Source of the DNA: Devosia sp.
GTDB taxonomy: Bacteria; Pseudomonadota; Alphaproteobacteria; Rhizobiales; Devosiaceae
DNA: 64,000 bases
Direction: 5' to 3'
Assembly: GCA_016713105.1 (NCBI GenBank)
Contig: JADJPS010000018.1
Span: 248,001-312,000, forward strand
Positions 37,511 to 45,767 of this stretch are shown here, piece by piece. The position numbers were made by a program, and so were the translations under genes. Within the stretch, counting starts at the first letter, position 1. Every line of letters starts with the position of its first letter. The notes beneath the pieces are model-generated. The model was given only the letters and a program-made list of their open reading frames with translations. It had not been told where the DNA came from and ran no database searches.

Positions 37511-39014
37511 TGAGTATGGCCTCCTGCGTTGCCCCCTCGCGGTCCATCACCGCCGTGATCCGGCCCTCGGCCATCACCGCGATGCGGTCGCTGAGCCCGA
37601 GCAGCTCCGGCATTTCCGAGGTCATCATGATCACCGCCAGCCCCTCGCCGGCCAGCCGGTCGATCAGCGCGAAGATCTCCGACTTGGCGCCCACGTCGAT
37701 GCCGCGGGTCGGCTCGTCGACGACGATCACCTTGAGACCCCGCATCAGCCAGCGCGCCAGCAGCACCTTCTGCTGGTTGCCGCCCGAGAGGTTCTTGATC
37801 TGCTGGTTGAGCGACGGCGTCTTGACCCGGAAGCGATCGACGAACTGCTGCACGGCGCTGCGCTCGCGCCCCTCGTCGACGAACCCGGCCCTGGCGAAGT
37901 CCTCGAGCGCGGCAAGGCTGGTGTTCTGCAGCACCGGCAGTTCCAGCATCAGTCCCTCGGACTTCCTGTCCTCGGTCAGCAGCCCGATGCCGAGCGCGAC
38001 GCCGGTCCGCGTGTTATGGGGCACCAGCGGCGTCCCGCCGATGCTGATCCGCCCGGTGCGGATCGGATCGAAGCCGACGATCGCCTTGGCCAGTTCGGTG
38101 CGTCCGGCCCCCATCAGCCCGAAAAAGCCCAGCACCTCGCCGGCCTTGGCCTCGAAGCTCACGTCCTTGAGCTTGTCGGTCGAGAGCCCCTCGACCTTCA
38201 CCACCACATCGCCGCGCGCCGCGCCGCGCTCGCGTGGAAACAGGTTGTCGATCTTGCGCCCGATCATGTCCTGGATCAGGCTCTCATGGGTGTGTGCGCC
38301 GATCGGCCTGGTCGAGATGTGCCGCCCGTCGCGCAGCACCGTCACGGTGTCTGCGATCTCGAACACCTCGTCGAGCTTGTGCGTCACGTAGAGCACCGCG
38401 ATGCCGAGCCCGGTCAGCCGCCGGATCACGGTGAACAGCAGCGCCACTTCATTGGGGGTGAGCGAGGAGGTCGGCTCGTCCATCACCACGATGCGCGCCT
38501 CGTGCGCCAGCGCCCGGGCGATCTCCACCATCTGCTGCTGGCTGACCGGCAATTGCCCAACCTTGGCAGCGGGATCGACGTCGAAGCCCAGGCGCGCAAA
38601 CAGCGCCGCGGCCTCCTTGCGGATGGTCGACCAGCGGATCGACCCCAGCCCGTTGACCGGATACTCCTCGAGGAAGATGTTCTCGGCGACGGTGAATTCC
38701 GAGATCAGCGCGATCTCCTGGAACACCACCTTGATGCCCGCCCTGAGTGCGTCGCGCGGCGAGCGCAGATCGGCCTCCGCACCGCCGATGCGCACCGTGC
38801 CGGCGTCCCGCTGGTAGACTCCGGCGAGGATCTTGATCAGCGTCGACTTGCCGGCGCCGTTCTCGCCCATCAGGGCGTGGACCTTGCCCGGCTCGAGCGT
38901 CAGGTCGACATTCTCGAGCGCCAGGACGCCCGGGAAGCGCTTGCCGATCCCGGCCATCTCGAGGGCCGGACCGGCGGGCCGCACCACGGCGGCGGTGGCG
39001 GCGTCAGCGGGCAT
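37494..39014 (-). CDS. Sugar ABC transporter ATPase, two domains (RbsA type)
   Basis: The protein has 506 residues with two nucleotide-binding halves. The first has GENGAGKSTLIKIL, LPVSQQQMVEIARAL and VVMDEPTSSL. The second has a Walker A variant (GLMGAGRTELAKAI), the signature LSGGNQQKVLLARWL and the Walker B VIVVDEPTRGIDVG. The degenerate second Walker A is normal for the RbsA/MglA group. It powers the import of the sugar bound by the protein at 40057-41085, and overlaps both flanking permease genes. Confidence 0.94.
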   Translation of the reverse strand: MPADAATAAVVRPAGPALEMAGIGKRFPGVLALENVDLTLEPGKVHALMGENGAGKSTLIKILAGVYQRDAGTVRIGGAEADLRSPRDALRAGIKVVFQEIALISEFTVAENIFLEEYPVNGLGSIRWSTIRKEAAALFARLGFDVDPAAKVGQLPVSQQQMVEIARALAHEARIVVMDEPTSSLTPNEVALLFTVIRRLTGLGIAVLYVTHKLDEVFEIADTVTVLRDGRHISTRPIGAHTHESLIQDMIGRKIDNLFPRERGAARGDVVVKVEGLSTDKLKDVSFEAKAGEVLGFFGLMGAGRTELAKAIVGFDPIRTGRISIGGTPLVPHNTRTGVALGIGLLTEDRKSEGLMLELPVLQNTSLAALEDFARAGFVDEGRERSAVQQFVDRFRVKTPSLNQQIKNLSGGNQQKVLLARWLMRGLKVIVVDEPTRGIDVGAKSEIFALIDRLAGEGLAVIMMTSEMPELLGLSDRIAVMAEGRITAVMDREGATQEAILNAAIA

Positions 39015-39984
39015 TGGCGCGGCTCCGGATCAGGTCGAGATAGGTCGCGACGATGATTACGACACCGGGCACCACCATCTGCAGGTTCTGGTCCCAGCGC
39101 AGAATGATGATGCCGTTGTCGATCACCTTGAGGACCAGTACCCCGAGGAGCGTGCCGATCAGCGTTCCGCGCCCGCCGAGCAGGCTGGTACCCCCCAGGA
39201 TCACGGCGGCGATCACCGTCAGCTCGAAGCCGCGCCCGGCAGTGGGCTGGCCGGCATTCATCAGCGAGGTGAGGATCAGTCCGGCAAGCCCGGTGAGCAG
39301 CCCGGTGACCACGAACACCAGGAGCTTCAGCCGCTCGGGCCGGATACCCGAGAGCCGCGCCGCCTTCTGGTTGGCGCCCACCGCGTAGATGTAGCGGCCG
39401 ATCGTGGTGTAGCGCAGCACGATGAACGCCGCGACGAACACCACGGCGGCGATGATCACCGGGATCGGCACCGGCCCGACATAGCCGGTCGAGATCTCGG
39501 TGAAGGCGACCTGCTGGTGCTTGTTCTGCACCGCTTCGCGCGAATAGAGAAACACGCTGCCCTGCAGGATCATCATGGTCGCGATCGTCGCGATCAGCGA
39601 ATTGACCCTGAGGCGGGTGACGACGAGGCCGTTGAACAGCCCCACCGCGCCCCCGAACAGGATGCCCGCAAGCACCCCGAGCGCCACGCTGCCCGTCTTG
39701 TTGGTGACATCCATCGCCACGACGCCGGAGAAGGCCAGCGACGCGCCCACCGACAGGTCGACCTCGGCCGCGATCAGCAGCATGGTCATGCCGGCCGCCA
39801 CGATCAGCACCAGCGAGCACTGCCTCAGGATCGCGATGATGTTCTCGACCGAATAGAACTGCGGCGAGCCCAGCGAGATGCCGATGCACAGCAGGACCAG
39901 CAGGCCGAGCAGCACGATCTGGCTGTTCTCGGCGAGCCTGCCGAGGACGGGCGCGGGTTTGGCCGCTTGGGTGGTTTCGCTCAT
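39004..39984 (-). CDS. Ribose-type ABC transporter permease (first of two)
   Basis: The protein has 326 residues from ATG 39984; an in-frame TTG at 39999 is less likely. About ten membrane helices, with AAEVDLSVGASLAFSGVVA, AVGANQKAARLSGIRPERLKLLVFVVTG and VILGGTSLLGGRGTLIGTLLG, place it in the RbsC family. It pairs with the permease at 36512-37510. It lies about 70 bases downstream of the binding-protein gene. Confidence 0.92.
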   Translation of the reverse strand: MSETTQAAKPAPVLGRLAENSQIVLLGLLVLLCIGISLGSPQFYSVENIIAILRQCSLVLIVAAGMTMLLIAAEVDLSVGASLAFSGVVAMDVTNKTGSVALGVLAGILFGGAVGLFNGLVVTRLRVNSLIATIATMMILQGSVFLYSREAVQNKHQQVAFTEISTGYVGPVPIPVIIAAVVFVAAFIVLRYTTIGRYIYAVGANQKAARLSGIRPERLKLLVFVVTGLLTGLAGLILTSLMNAGQPTAGRGFELTVIAAVILGGTSLLGGRGTLIGTLLGVLVLKVIDNGIIILRWDQNLQMVVPGVVIIVATYLDLIRSRANAR

Positions 39985-40056
39985 CTTCTGCCCGGACAAT
40001 CGAAAGAGGCCGGGATGCCCAGGAGAGGCACCCCGGCCAGGCCTTGGGAGGCTAGC

Positions 40057-41085
40057 TTATAGGTCGGCGGCCGTCTTCATGCACTTGTCGGCCGGAACCA
40101 CGGCATTGACCGTGTCCCAGTTGATCGTGCGGGTGGTGCCTTCGACTGAGTAGTACTGCTTCCAGCTGTCGGTGCCGACCATCGGGGTGGTCGGCGACAC
40201 GATGTGCGCCGGCACGGCTTCGTTGTTGAACAGCTTCACGGCCGCATCGATCGAGGTGAAGCCCACCTTCTCGGGGAACATCGCCGCTTCGATCTGGTAG
40301 CTCGGCTCGGTCGCCATCATGTTGATGAAGCCCAGGCCTTCGCCGCCGGTGCCGACGACCAGCAGGCCGTCCTGCGACTTGCCGGCCGCCTTCCAGGCCT
40401 GCAGGCCGCCCTGCGAGGACGAGTCGTTGATCCCGTAGATGATGTTGATGTCGCCGTTCTGGGCGAGCGCGGCGGCCGAGACTTCCAGCGAGCGGTCCGG
40501 ATTGCCGCCGCCGTCGAGGTCATGCACCATGGTGGCATCGGGCAGGATGGTCTTGAGGCCATCCATGAAGCCATTGGAGCGCAGCACCGTCGCCGAGAGC
40601 AGCGGCAGGCCGACATTCATCACCTTGGCCACGCCGCCGAGCTTGTCGCGGGCATATTCGCCCGCCGCGACACCGGCATGGTAGCCCGTGTCGTAGTCGC
40701 AGATGGCGACCATCGTGGTCATGCCGGAGACGGGGTTGCCCTCGAGCACGAGCGGCACGCCATCCTCCTTGGCGCGGCGGACGAGCGGCACGGCGCCTTC
40801 CTCGTTCACCGGCGTGATGATCAGCACGTCGACGCCCTGCGCCATGAAGTCTTCGGCGGCCGAGACCATGCGGGCGACGTCGAGATTGGCGTCACGCACC
40901 TCGAACTCGATGCCGAGCTGGCCGGCACGGTCCTGCATGCCCTTGATGACGTTCTGGTACCACTCGTGCGTGGCGTAGTTCGTCACGTAGCCGATCTTCT
41001 TGGGCGTTTCGGCGGCGATTGCGGATGCGGTCATGACCGCGAGCGCGGCCGAGGTTGCGAGCAGGCTGGCTAGAAATTTCGTCAC
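40057..41085 (-). CDS. Periplasmic sugar-binding protein (ribose/xylose type)
   Basis: The protein has 342 residues. GTG 41085 is chosen because GGGGAGG lies 6 bases before it and a signal peptide follows directly (KFLASLLATSAALAVMTASAIA, cleavage near AIAAE). The mature part starts KKIGYVTNYATHEWYQNV and has the two-lobe pattern of pfam Peripla_BP_4: GVDVLIITPVNEEGAVPLVRRAK and GINDSSSQGGLQAW. It is the first gene of the operon and its promoter faces the GntR regulator across the 14-bp palindrome at 41197-41210. Confidence 0.93.
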   Translation of the reverse strand: MTKFLASLLATSAALAVMTASAIAAETPKKIGYVTNYATHEWYQNVIKGMQDRAGQLGIEFEVRDANLDVARMVSAAEDFMAQGVDVLIITPVNEEGAVPLVRRAKEDGVPLVLEGNPVSGMTTMVAICDYDTGYHAGVAAGEYARDKLGGVAKVMNVGLPLLSATVLRSNGFMDGLKTILPDATMVHDLDGGGNPDRSLEVSAAALAQNGDINIIYGINDSSSQGGLQAWKAAGKSQDGLLVVGTGGEGLGFINMMATEPSYQIEAAMFPEKVGFTSIDAAVKLFNNEAVPAHIVSPTTPMVGTDSWKQYYSVEGTTRTINWDTVNAVVPADKCMKTAADL

Positions 41086-41196
41086 TGTGATCCTCCCCAT
41101 TCGGGTCCTTTGCGGCCTGGTCCTGCCCGGCCGGCGGCGCATCTCGCCCCGTTCCTGCAGCCATCGCCGTCCACCGGCCATTGACCGGATGCGGCT

Positions 41197-41210
41197 ACTA
41201 ATATATTAGT
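41197..41210. promoter_or_regulatory. AT-rich 14-bp perfect palindrome, probable GntR operator
   Basis: ACTAATA and TATTAGT form a gapless perfect palindrome, strikingly AT-rich in a 70% GC genome. It lies 112 bases upstream of the binding-protein start and 41 bases upstream of the regulator ATG at 41251, where an FCD-GntR repressor would be expected to control both divergent units. Confidence 0.75.
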
Positions 41211-41250
41211 GAGCATCACTTGTCCAGCGCTCGAGGCGCGGCTGCTACGA

Positions 41251-41937
41251 ATGTTTGAGAACTCGCCACCGCCGACGCTGCGACCGCGCTCGACCGCTCA
41301 GAACGTCTATGAGCTGTTGCGCGGCGACATCGTGCTGGGCGTGCTCAAGCCGCTCGAGGCCATCCGCGAGGCCGATATCGCCCAGCGGCTGGGGGTCTCC
41401 CGCACCCCGGTGCGCGAAGCTCTGCTGCGTCTTGCCAATCTGGGGCTGGTCGACATCTACCCCCAGTCCGGCACGCGCGTGGCCCCGATCCGGCTCGAAA
41501 AGGTCCGCGCCGCGCAGCTGATTCGCGAGGCCGTCGAGGTCGAGGTGGTGCGCCGCGCCTGCCGCACCATCACCGCGCGCCAGCTCGATGGCCTGAAACA
41601 CCTCCTCGAGGATCAGACCGTCGCCTTCGCCCGCGGCGACAACCGGCGCCTGTTCGAGCTCGACGAGGAGTTCCACCGCCTGGTCTACGCCGCGGCGGGT
41701 CTCTCGGCCGTCGCCGACGAACTCGAGGACCTCAAGGTCCACCTCAACCGGCTGCGCTACGTCTCGGTCAACTGGCCCCGCGGCGGCGACAAGATCACCG
41801 GCGAGCATTCCGACATCCTCGCCGCCCTCGCAGCGCGCGACGAGGGTGCCGCTGCCGCTGCCATGACGCATCACCTGCGGGCCGTGCTGCCCGTGCTCGA
41901 CCGCATGGCCGGCGGCGACGCGCCCTCGACCCTCTGA
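41251..41937 (+). CDS. GntR-family regulator, FCD type
   Basis: The protein has 228 residues from ATG 41251; a GTG at 41209 is in frame but sits on the palindrome, so I prefer the shorter form. The winged helix-turn-helix contains ADIAQRLGVSRTPVREALLRLANLGLVDI. The C-terminal FCD domain has the metal-binding pattern LFELDEEFHRLVY and later HSDILAALAARD and MTHHL. It probably senses an intermediate of the adjoining pathway and represses both the transporter operon and its own unit with the dehydratase gene 20 bases downstream. Confidence 0.92.
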   Translation: MFENSPPPTLRPRSTAQNVYELLRGDIVLGVLKPLEAIREADIAQRLGVSRTPVREALLRLANLGLVDIYPQSGTRVAPIRLEKVRAAQLIREAVEVEVVRRACRTITARQLDGLKHLLEDQTVAFARGDNRRLFELDEEFHRLVYAAAGLSAVADELEDLKVHLNRLRYVSVNWPRGGDKITGEHSDILAALAARDEGAAAAAMTHHLRAVLPVLDRMAGGDAPSTL

Positions 41938-41957
41938 TCCATTTGCTGGAGTCCGCC

Positions 41958-43187
41958 TTGAAGATCGTCGATATCCGCGCGACCACCGTCGCCATGCCGC
42001 TCGAGGCGCCGCTGCGCCACGCTATCGGCGCGCACTGGGGCCGCTTCATCCGCACCATCGTCGAGGTCGTGCTCGACAATGGCGTGGTCGGGCTGGGCGA
42101 ACTGGGCGGCGGTGGCGAGTCGGCGGAGGGTGCGGTGCGCGGCCTGCTGCCCTATCTCAAGGGCCACGATCCGCTGCAGCTCGAGCAGCTGCGCTGGAAG
42201 ATCATGAACCCCACCGCCTCGCTCTACAACAATCGCCTGCAGGTGCACGCCGCCATCGAGATGGCGTGCATGGACGCCGCCGGCAAGACCCTCGGCATCC
42301 GCGCCTGCGACCTGCTCGGCGGCGCCCTGCGCGAACGCGTCCCGTTCGCCAGCTACATCTTCTACCGCCTGCCCAATGACGCCACGGGACGCGGTGGCGA
42401 GACCTCGGCCGACGAGATCGTCGCCCACGCCCGCGACCTCGTCGCCCGCCACGGCTTCAGGACCCACAAGCTCAAGGGCGGCGTCTTCCCCCCCGATCAC
42501 GACATCGAGGTGATGCACGCCCTCGCCGCCGCCTTCCCTGCCGACGGCCTGCGTCTCGATCCGAACGCGGCCTGGTCGGTCGAGCAGGCGATCCGCGTCG
42601 GCCAGGCCATCGAGGGGCTGCGCAACGAGTACTTCGAGGATCCGACCTGGGGCCTCGAGGGCATGCGCCGGCTGCGCCAGTTCGTGCGCATCCCCACCGC
42701 CACCAACACCGTCGTGGTCAATTTCGAGCAGCTCGCCACCAATATCCGGCTCGACGCCATCGACGTGGTGCTGCTCGATACCACCTTCTGGGGCGGCCTG
42801 CGCCAGGCGCACAAGGCCGGCCAGGTGCTGGAGACCTTCCAGTACGGCGCCTCGGTTCATTCCTCGGGCGAACTGGGCATCCAGCTCGCCTCGATGCTGC
42901 ATCTCGGCGCCGCCCTCCCCAATCTCGGCTTTGCCGCCGACGCGCATTACCACCACCTCACCGACGACATCATCGTCGGTGGCCCGTTCCGCTACGAGGG
43001 TGGGGAGATCGCGGTGCCGAAGGGCCCCGGCCTCGGCATCGAACTCGATCGCGACAAGCTCGCCCGCTACGCCGAATACTACCGCGAGGTCGGCGGCTAC
43101 ACCTACGACCGCGATCCCACCCGCCCCGACTGGTACGGCATCCTGCCCGAACAGCGCTGGGCCGACCCGGGCAAGGTGTATCTGTAG
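41958..43187 (+). CDS. Enolase-superfamily sugar acid dehydratase (mandelate racemase/glucarate dehydratase-like)
   Basis: The protein has 409 residues from TTG 41958, chosen because GGAG stands 6 bases before it. The barrel has the Lys-x-Lys motif in THKLKGGVF, metal ligands Asp in LRLDPNAAW and Glu in YFEDPTWG, and a late His in GASVHSSGE. This arrangement is of the glucarate dehydratase-like subgroup, which removes water from aldarates or aldonates to give 2-keto-3-deoxy acids. It would follow the lactonase of the divergent operon. Substrate specificity cannot be read. Confidence 0.85.
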   Translation: MKIVDIRATTVAMPLEAPLRHAIGAHWGRFIRTIVEVVLDNGVVGLGELGGGGESAEGAVRGLLPYLKGHDPLQLEQLRWKIMNPTASLYNNRLQVHAAIEMACMDAAGKTLGIRACDLLGGALRERVPFASYIFYRLPNDATGRGGETSADEIVAHARDLVARHGFRTHKLKGGVFPPDHDIEVMHALAAAFPADGLRLDPNAAWSVEQAIRVGQAIEGLRNEYFEDPTWGLEGMRRLRQFVRIPTATNTVVVNFEQLATNIRLDAIDVVLLDTTFWGGLRQAHKAGQVLETFQYGASVHSSGELGIQLASMLHLGAALPNLGFAADAHYHHLTDDIIVGGPFRYEGGEIAVPKGPGLGIELDRDKLARYAEYYREVGGYTYDRDPTRPDWYGILPEQRWADPGKVYL

Positions 43188-43204
43188 GTTTGAGACCCTG
43201 ATCG

Positions 43205-43249
43205 CCTTCTCCCAGTGTGGGAGAAGGTGCCCGAAGGGCGGATGAGGGG
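43205..43249. repeat. Rhizobial palindromic intergenic repeat
   Basis: A perfect 10-bp inverted repeat (CCTTCTCCCA/TGGGAGAAGG, loop GTG) is followed by GCCCGAAGGGCGGATGAGGGG. This exact layout is very frequent in Hyphomicrobiales genomes. It lies between convergent genes and can serve as a bidirectional terminator. Confidence 0.75.
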
Positions 43250-43323
43250 TCTGTCTCCGGTGGGCCGGTCTTGGCCCGCCGCACTTCGCACCGGTCGGAG
43301 GAGGAGGAGCCCGGCCCCGCCCC

Positions 43324-44001
43324 CTACATCACCCCGAACGTCGCGAACGCCTCGACCGTGCTCATCCCGCCGCGGATCGCCACGGCCACCCGGTTCTCCG
43401 TGCGCACCTTCTCGAGCGCCCGCTCCACCGCCTCGGCCTCAACCGCGCGCGGGATCACCAGCACGCCCTCGCGATCGCCGAACAGCAGGTCGCCCGGCGC
43501 GATCCGCACCCCCTCGATCTCGATCTCGGTGCGCCAGTCGATCACCTTGCCGCGCGGCCCCTGGTCCTGCGCATAGGTGCCGCGGCAGAACACGTTGAAC
43601 CCCAGCGCCTCGATCTCGTTGGCATCGCGCACGAAGCCGTCGAGCACGGCGCCCGCGGCCTTCAGGTGGATCGCCCGCGTCGACATCAGCCCGCCCCACA
43701 GCGCGTAGCGCAGCGAGGACCCGGTCGCGATGTAGATCTCGTCCGCCCTGAGGTCGTCCAGCGCCTCGAACAGCAGCCCGAACGGCCTGTCCGCCAGCGG
43801 ACCCGGCGTTCCCGCCCGCACGTTGAACACGTCCGCCTCGAGCACCGGCATGGCCCGGCCGACCACCCGCATCGTCTTGTCGAGCGGCATGATCGCCGGC
43901 GGCAGGAACTGGTGCTGGTAGCCCATGACGTCCAGCACGTCGCCCACCACGGCGGTGAACAGCTCGGTCCGGATCGTCTCGAACAGCGTTGCGTCGCTCA
44001 T
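43324..44001 (-). CDS. RraA-like aldolase/decarboxylase family protein
   Basis: The protein has 225 residues. TAVVGDVLDVMGYQHQF, LADRPFGLLFEALDDLRADEIYIATG, GFVRDANEIEALGFNVF and GDLLFGDREGVLVIP are the conserved blocks of the RraA/HMG-aldolase fold; the Arg of VRDA and the Asp of GDRE are likely substrate- and metal-contacting residues. In catabolic clusters these are usually 4-hydroxy-4-methyl-2-oxoglutarate-type aldolases or oxaloacetate decarboxylases, not RNase E regulators. ATG 44001 overlaps the CoA-transferase stop. Confidence 0.87.
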   Translation of the reverse strand: MSDATLFETIRTELFTAVVGDVLDVMGYQHQFLPPAIMPLDKTMRVVGRAMPVLEADVFNVRAGTPGPLADRPFGLLFEALDDLRADEIYIATGSSLRYALWGGLMSTRAIHLKAAGAVLDGFVRDANEIEALGFNVFCRGTYAQDQGPRGKVIDWRTEIEIEGVRIAPGDLLFGDREGVLVIPRAVEAEAVERALEKVRTENRVAVAIRGGMSTVEAFATFGVM

Positions 44002-45767
44002 TGCACCCCCTCGACGATCCGGCGCGTGCCCTCGGCGTCGCGGGCGAGGATCTCGTCGAGCAGCGCCCCTCGTTCCTTGGCGCCGACGAACTCGAGCCGC
44101 CTCAGCCCCAGCGGATCGATCTCCTCGCGCAGCACGCGCAGCATCTCCGCGTCCGGCGCCGCCACCTCGCGGCAGCTCTTGGCGAACGCCACCTTGAACC
44201 CGGTTTCGGCGACGATGGTCTCCTTGGCGACCCCCGGCATGGTCTCGACCACCACCAGCTGCCCCGCCGCCTCGTCGTAGCGGAACAGCGCCAGGTTGGT
44301 GACCAGCCAGGTGTCGCCCGGCTGATAGCCGGCCCGCTCCCGCTCGGCGCGCGAAGCGAGGCCGCGGGCCGAACTCACCGTCTCCACCGCCTTGACCAGC
44401 GTCGCCGGGCTGTGCCGGGTGACATAGACCACGTAGTTCTTGTGCATGTTGGCGACATCCGACATGCCGCCCTGCCCCGGCAGCCTGAGCTTGCCGCCGC
44501 TCGGCTTGGTCAGTTCGAGATTGTTGGTTTCCCCGCGCGGCCCGACCTGCGCCGCGCCGATGATCTCGTGCGTCACGAGACCGGCCTGGTAGTAGGTCGA
44601 GTAGGTGTCGTCGCCACCGCAATGCGCCACCGCGCTGCCGGCATCCATCGCCTCGACGAGGCTGAGCGTCATCACCCCCGGGGCGATGTCGACATGCCCG
44701 CACGAGAAGGTGGCGATCATCGCCTGCGGGGCATGCGTCGCCTTGGCCAGCCGATAGGCGACATTGGCGAGCGGCGACACTGCCCCGGCGCTGGCAAAGC
44801 TCTCGTCGTCGAGCATCCGCGCGATGCGGATCGCCATGATCTCGTCGATCGAGGGCGCCCCGGCCGGCCCGGATGCGGCGGGAGAACGGAATGGGGCGGC
44901 CACCACCTGTTCGGGCCGGATCTCGGCCGCCGCGCGCAGCTGCGCCGAGGGCGACCCGGCCGGCCGCTTCAGCGCCGCGACGAGTTCGCCCTGGCGCCCC
45001 TCCAGCATCTCGCGGATCTGCCGGTAGTCGGTCACATAGAACGGCAGGCACGAGGTCGGATAGGCGCCGCCCGGCACTTCCGCGATCGCGGTGACGAGGT
45101 TGCGGGTGATGATCGTCTGCCGGCCATTCTGCTGCAGGGCGCCGGCCGGCACGATCTCCTCGACCGTCACCAGCACCTGCCGCGCCGCCCCGACGATGGC
45201 GAGGTCGAGCGCCTTCGCCCCGACGATCTCGACATTGCCGTTCCGGTCGGCCCGCGTCGCGTGCAGCAGCACGGTATCGATCTCCTGCGCATCGACCAGC
45301 CCGATCACGTCGCCGGTCCTTGTGTCGCGATGGAAGCGCACCGCCGGGCAGCGCTCGATCATCGTCGAGCCTTCGGGCAGTTGCACCGGCATGAAGGGCA
45401 GGTTCTGCTGGCTGGCCCTGAGCCCCTGGATCATCGCCAGCGCCGGCCAGTCGCGGATCGGCACCCGGCGGGTCTCGGCCACCTCGCGGAAGCGCGGCGC
45501 CAGCCCGAAGATGTCGAGGCTCGAAAAGCAGATGTCGATGCTCTCCACCGCCTGGGCCTCGAGCAGCAGTTCGAGCGGCAGCCCGCCGGCCCAGGCGAAG
45601 TAGTTGAGCCCTCTCGTGCCGCGGGCCGCCACCTCGCGCAGCAGCGCAATCGGCAGGCGCGCGAAGTGATGTCCGCCCACCGAGATGCGACTGTTCGAGG
45701 CCACCCGCGCCGCCAGCTGCGCTAGGCTCTCGATCGCCGGACGGTTGGATTTCAGCTTGGCACTCAT
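43998..45767 (-). CDS. Fused CoA-transferase, A and B domains (glutaconate/ketoacid type)
   Basis: The protein has 589 residues. The first half carries RISVGGHHFARLPIALLREVAARG, LPEGSTMIERCPAVRF and ADRNGNVEIVG, as in alpha subunits of class I CoA transferases. The second half carries DEIMAIRIARMLDD, QAGLVTHEIIGAAQVG and GGMSDVANMHKNYVVYVT, as in beta subunits. The linker (about 265-310) is Ala/Pro-rich. Most relatives are two separate proteins. It is coupled by 4-base overlaps to the IclR gene before and the RraA gene after it. Confidence 0.85.
   Translation of the reverse strand: MSAKLKSNRPAIESLAQLAARVASNSRISVGGHHFARLPIALLREVAARGTRGLNYFAWAGGLPLELLLEAQAVESIDICFSSLDIFGLAPRFREVAETRRVPIRDWPALAMIQGLRASQQNLPFMPVQLPEGSTMIERCPAVRFHRDTRTGDVIGLVDAQEIDTVLLHATRADRNGNVEIVGAKALDLAIVGAARQVLVTVEEIVPAGALQQNGRQTIITRNLVTAIAEVPGGAYPTSCLPFYVTDYRQIREMLEGRQGELVAALKRPAGSPSAQLRAAAEIRPEQVVAAPFRSPAASGPAGAPSIDEIMAIRIARMLDDESFASAGAVSPLANVAYRLAKATHAPQAMIATFSCGHVDIAPGVMTLSLVEAMDAGSAVAHCGGDDTYSTYYQAGLVTHEIIGAAQVGPRGETNNLELTKPSGGKLRLPGQGGMSDVANMHKNYVVYVTRHSPATLVKAVETVSSARGLASRAERERAGYQPGDTWLVTNLALFRYDEAAGQLVVVETMPGVAKETIVAETGFKVAFAKSCREVAAPDAEMLRVLREEIDPLGLRRLEFVGAKERGALLDEILARDAEGTRRIVEGVQ

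Noticed and set aside
43205..43249. CRISPR-like or small-RNA array from the palindromic repeats
   Set aside because: Copies are single, widely spaced and of the dispersed rhizobial palindrome type; there are no regular spacers and no cas genes.
43324..44001. True RraA regulator of RNase E
   Set aside because: RraA-fold proteins in alphaproteobacterial catabolic operons are generally aldolases or decarboxylases; the context of a CoA transferase and IclR supports metabolism, not RNA regulation.
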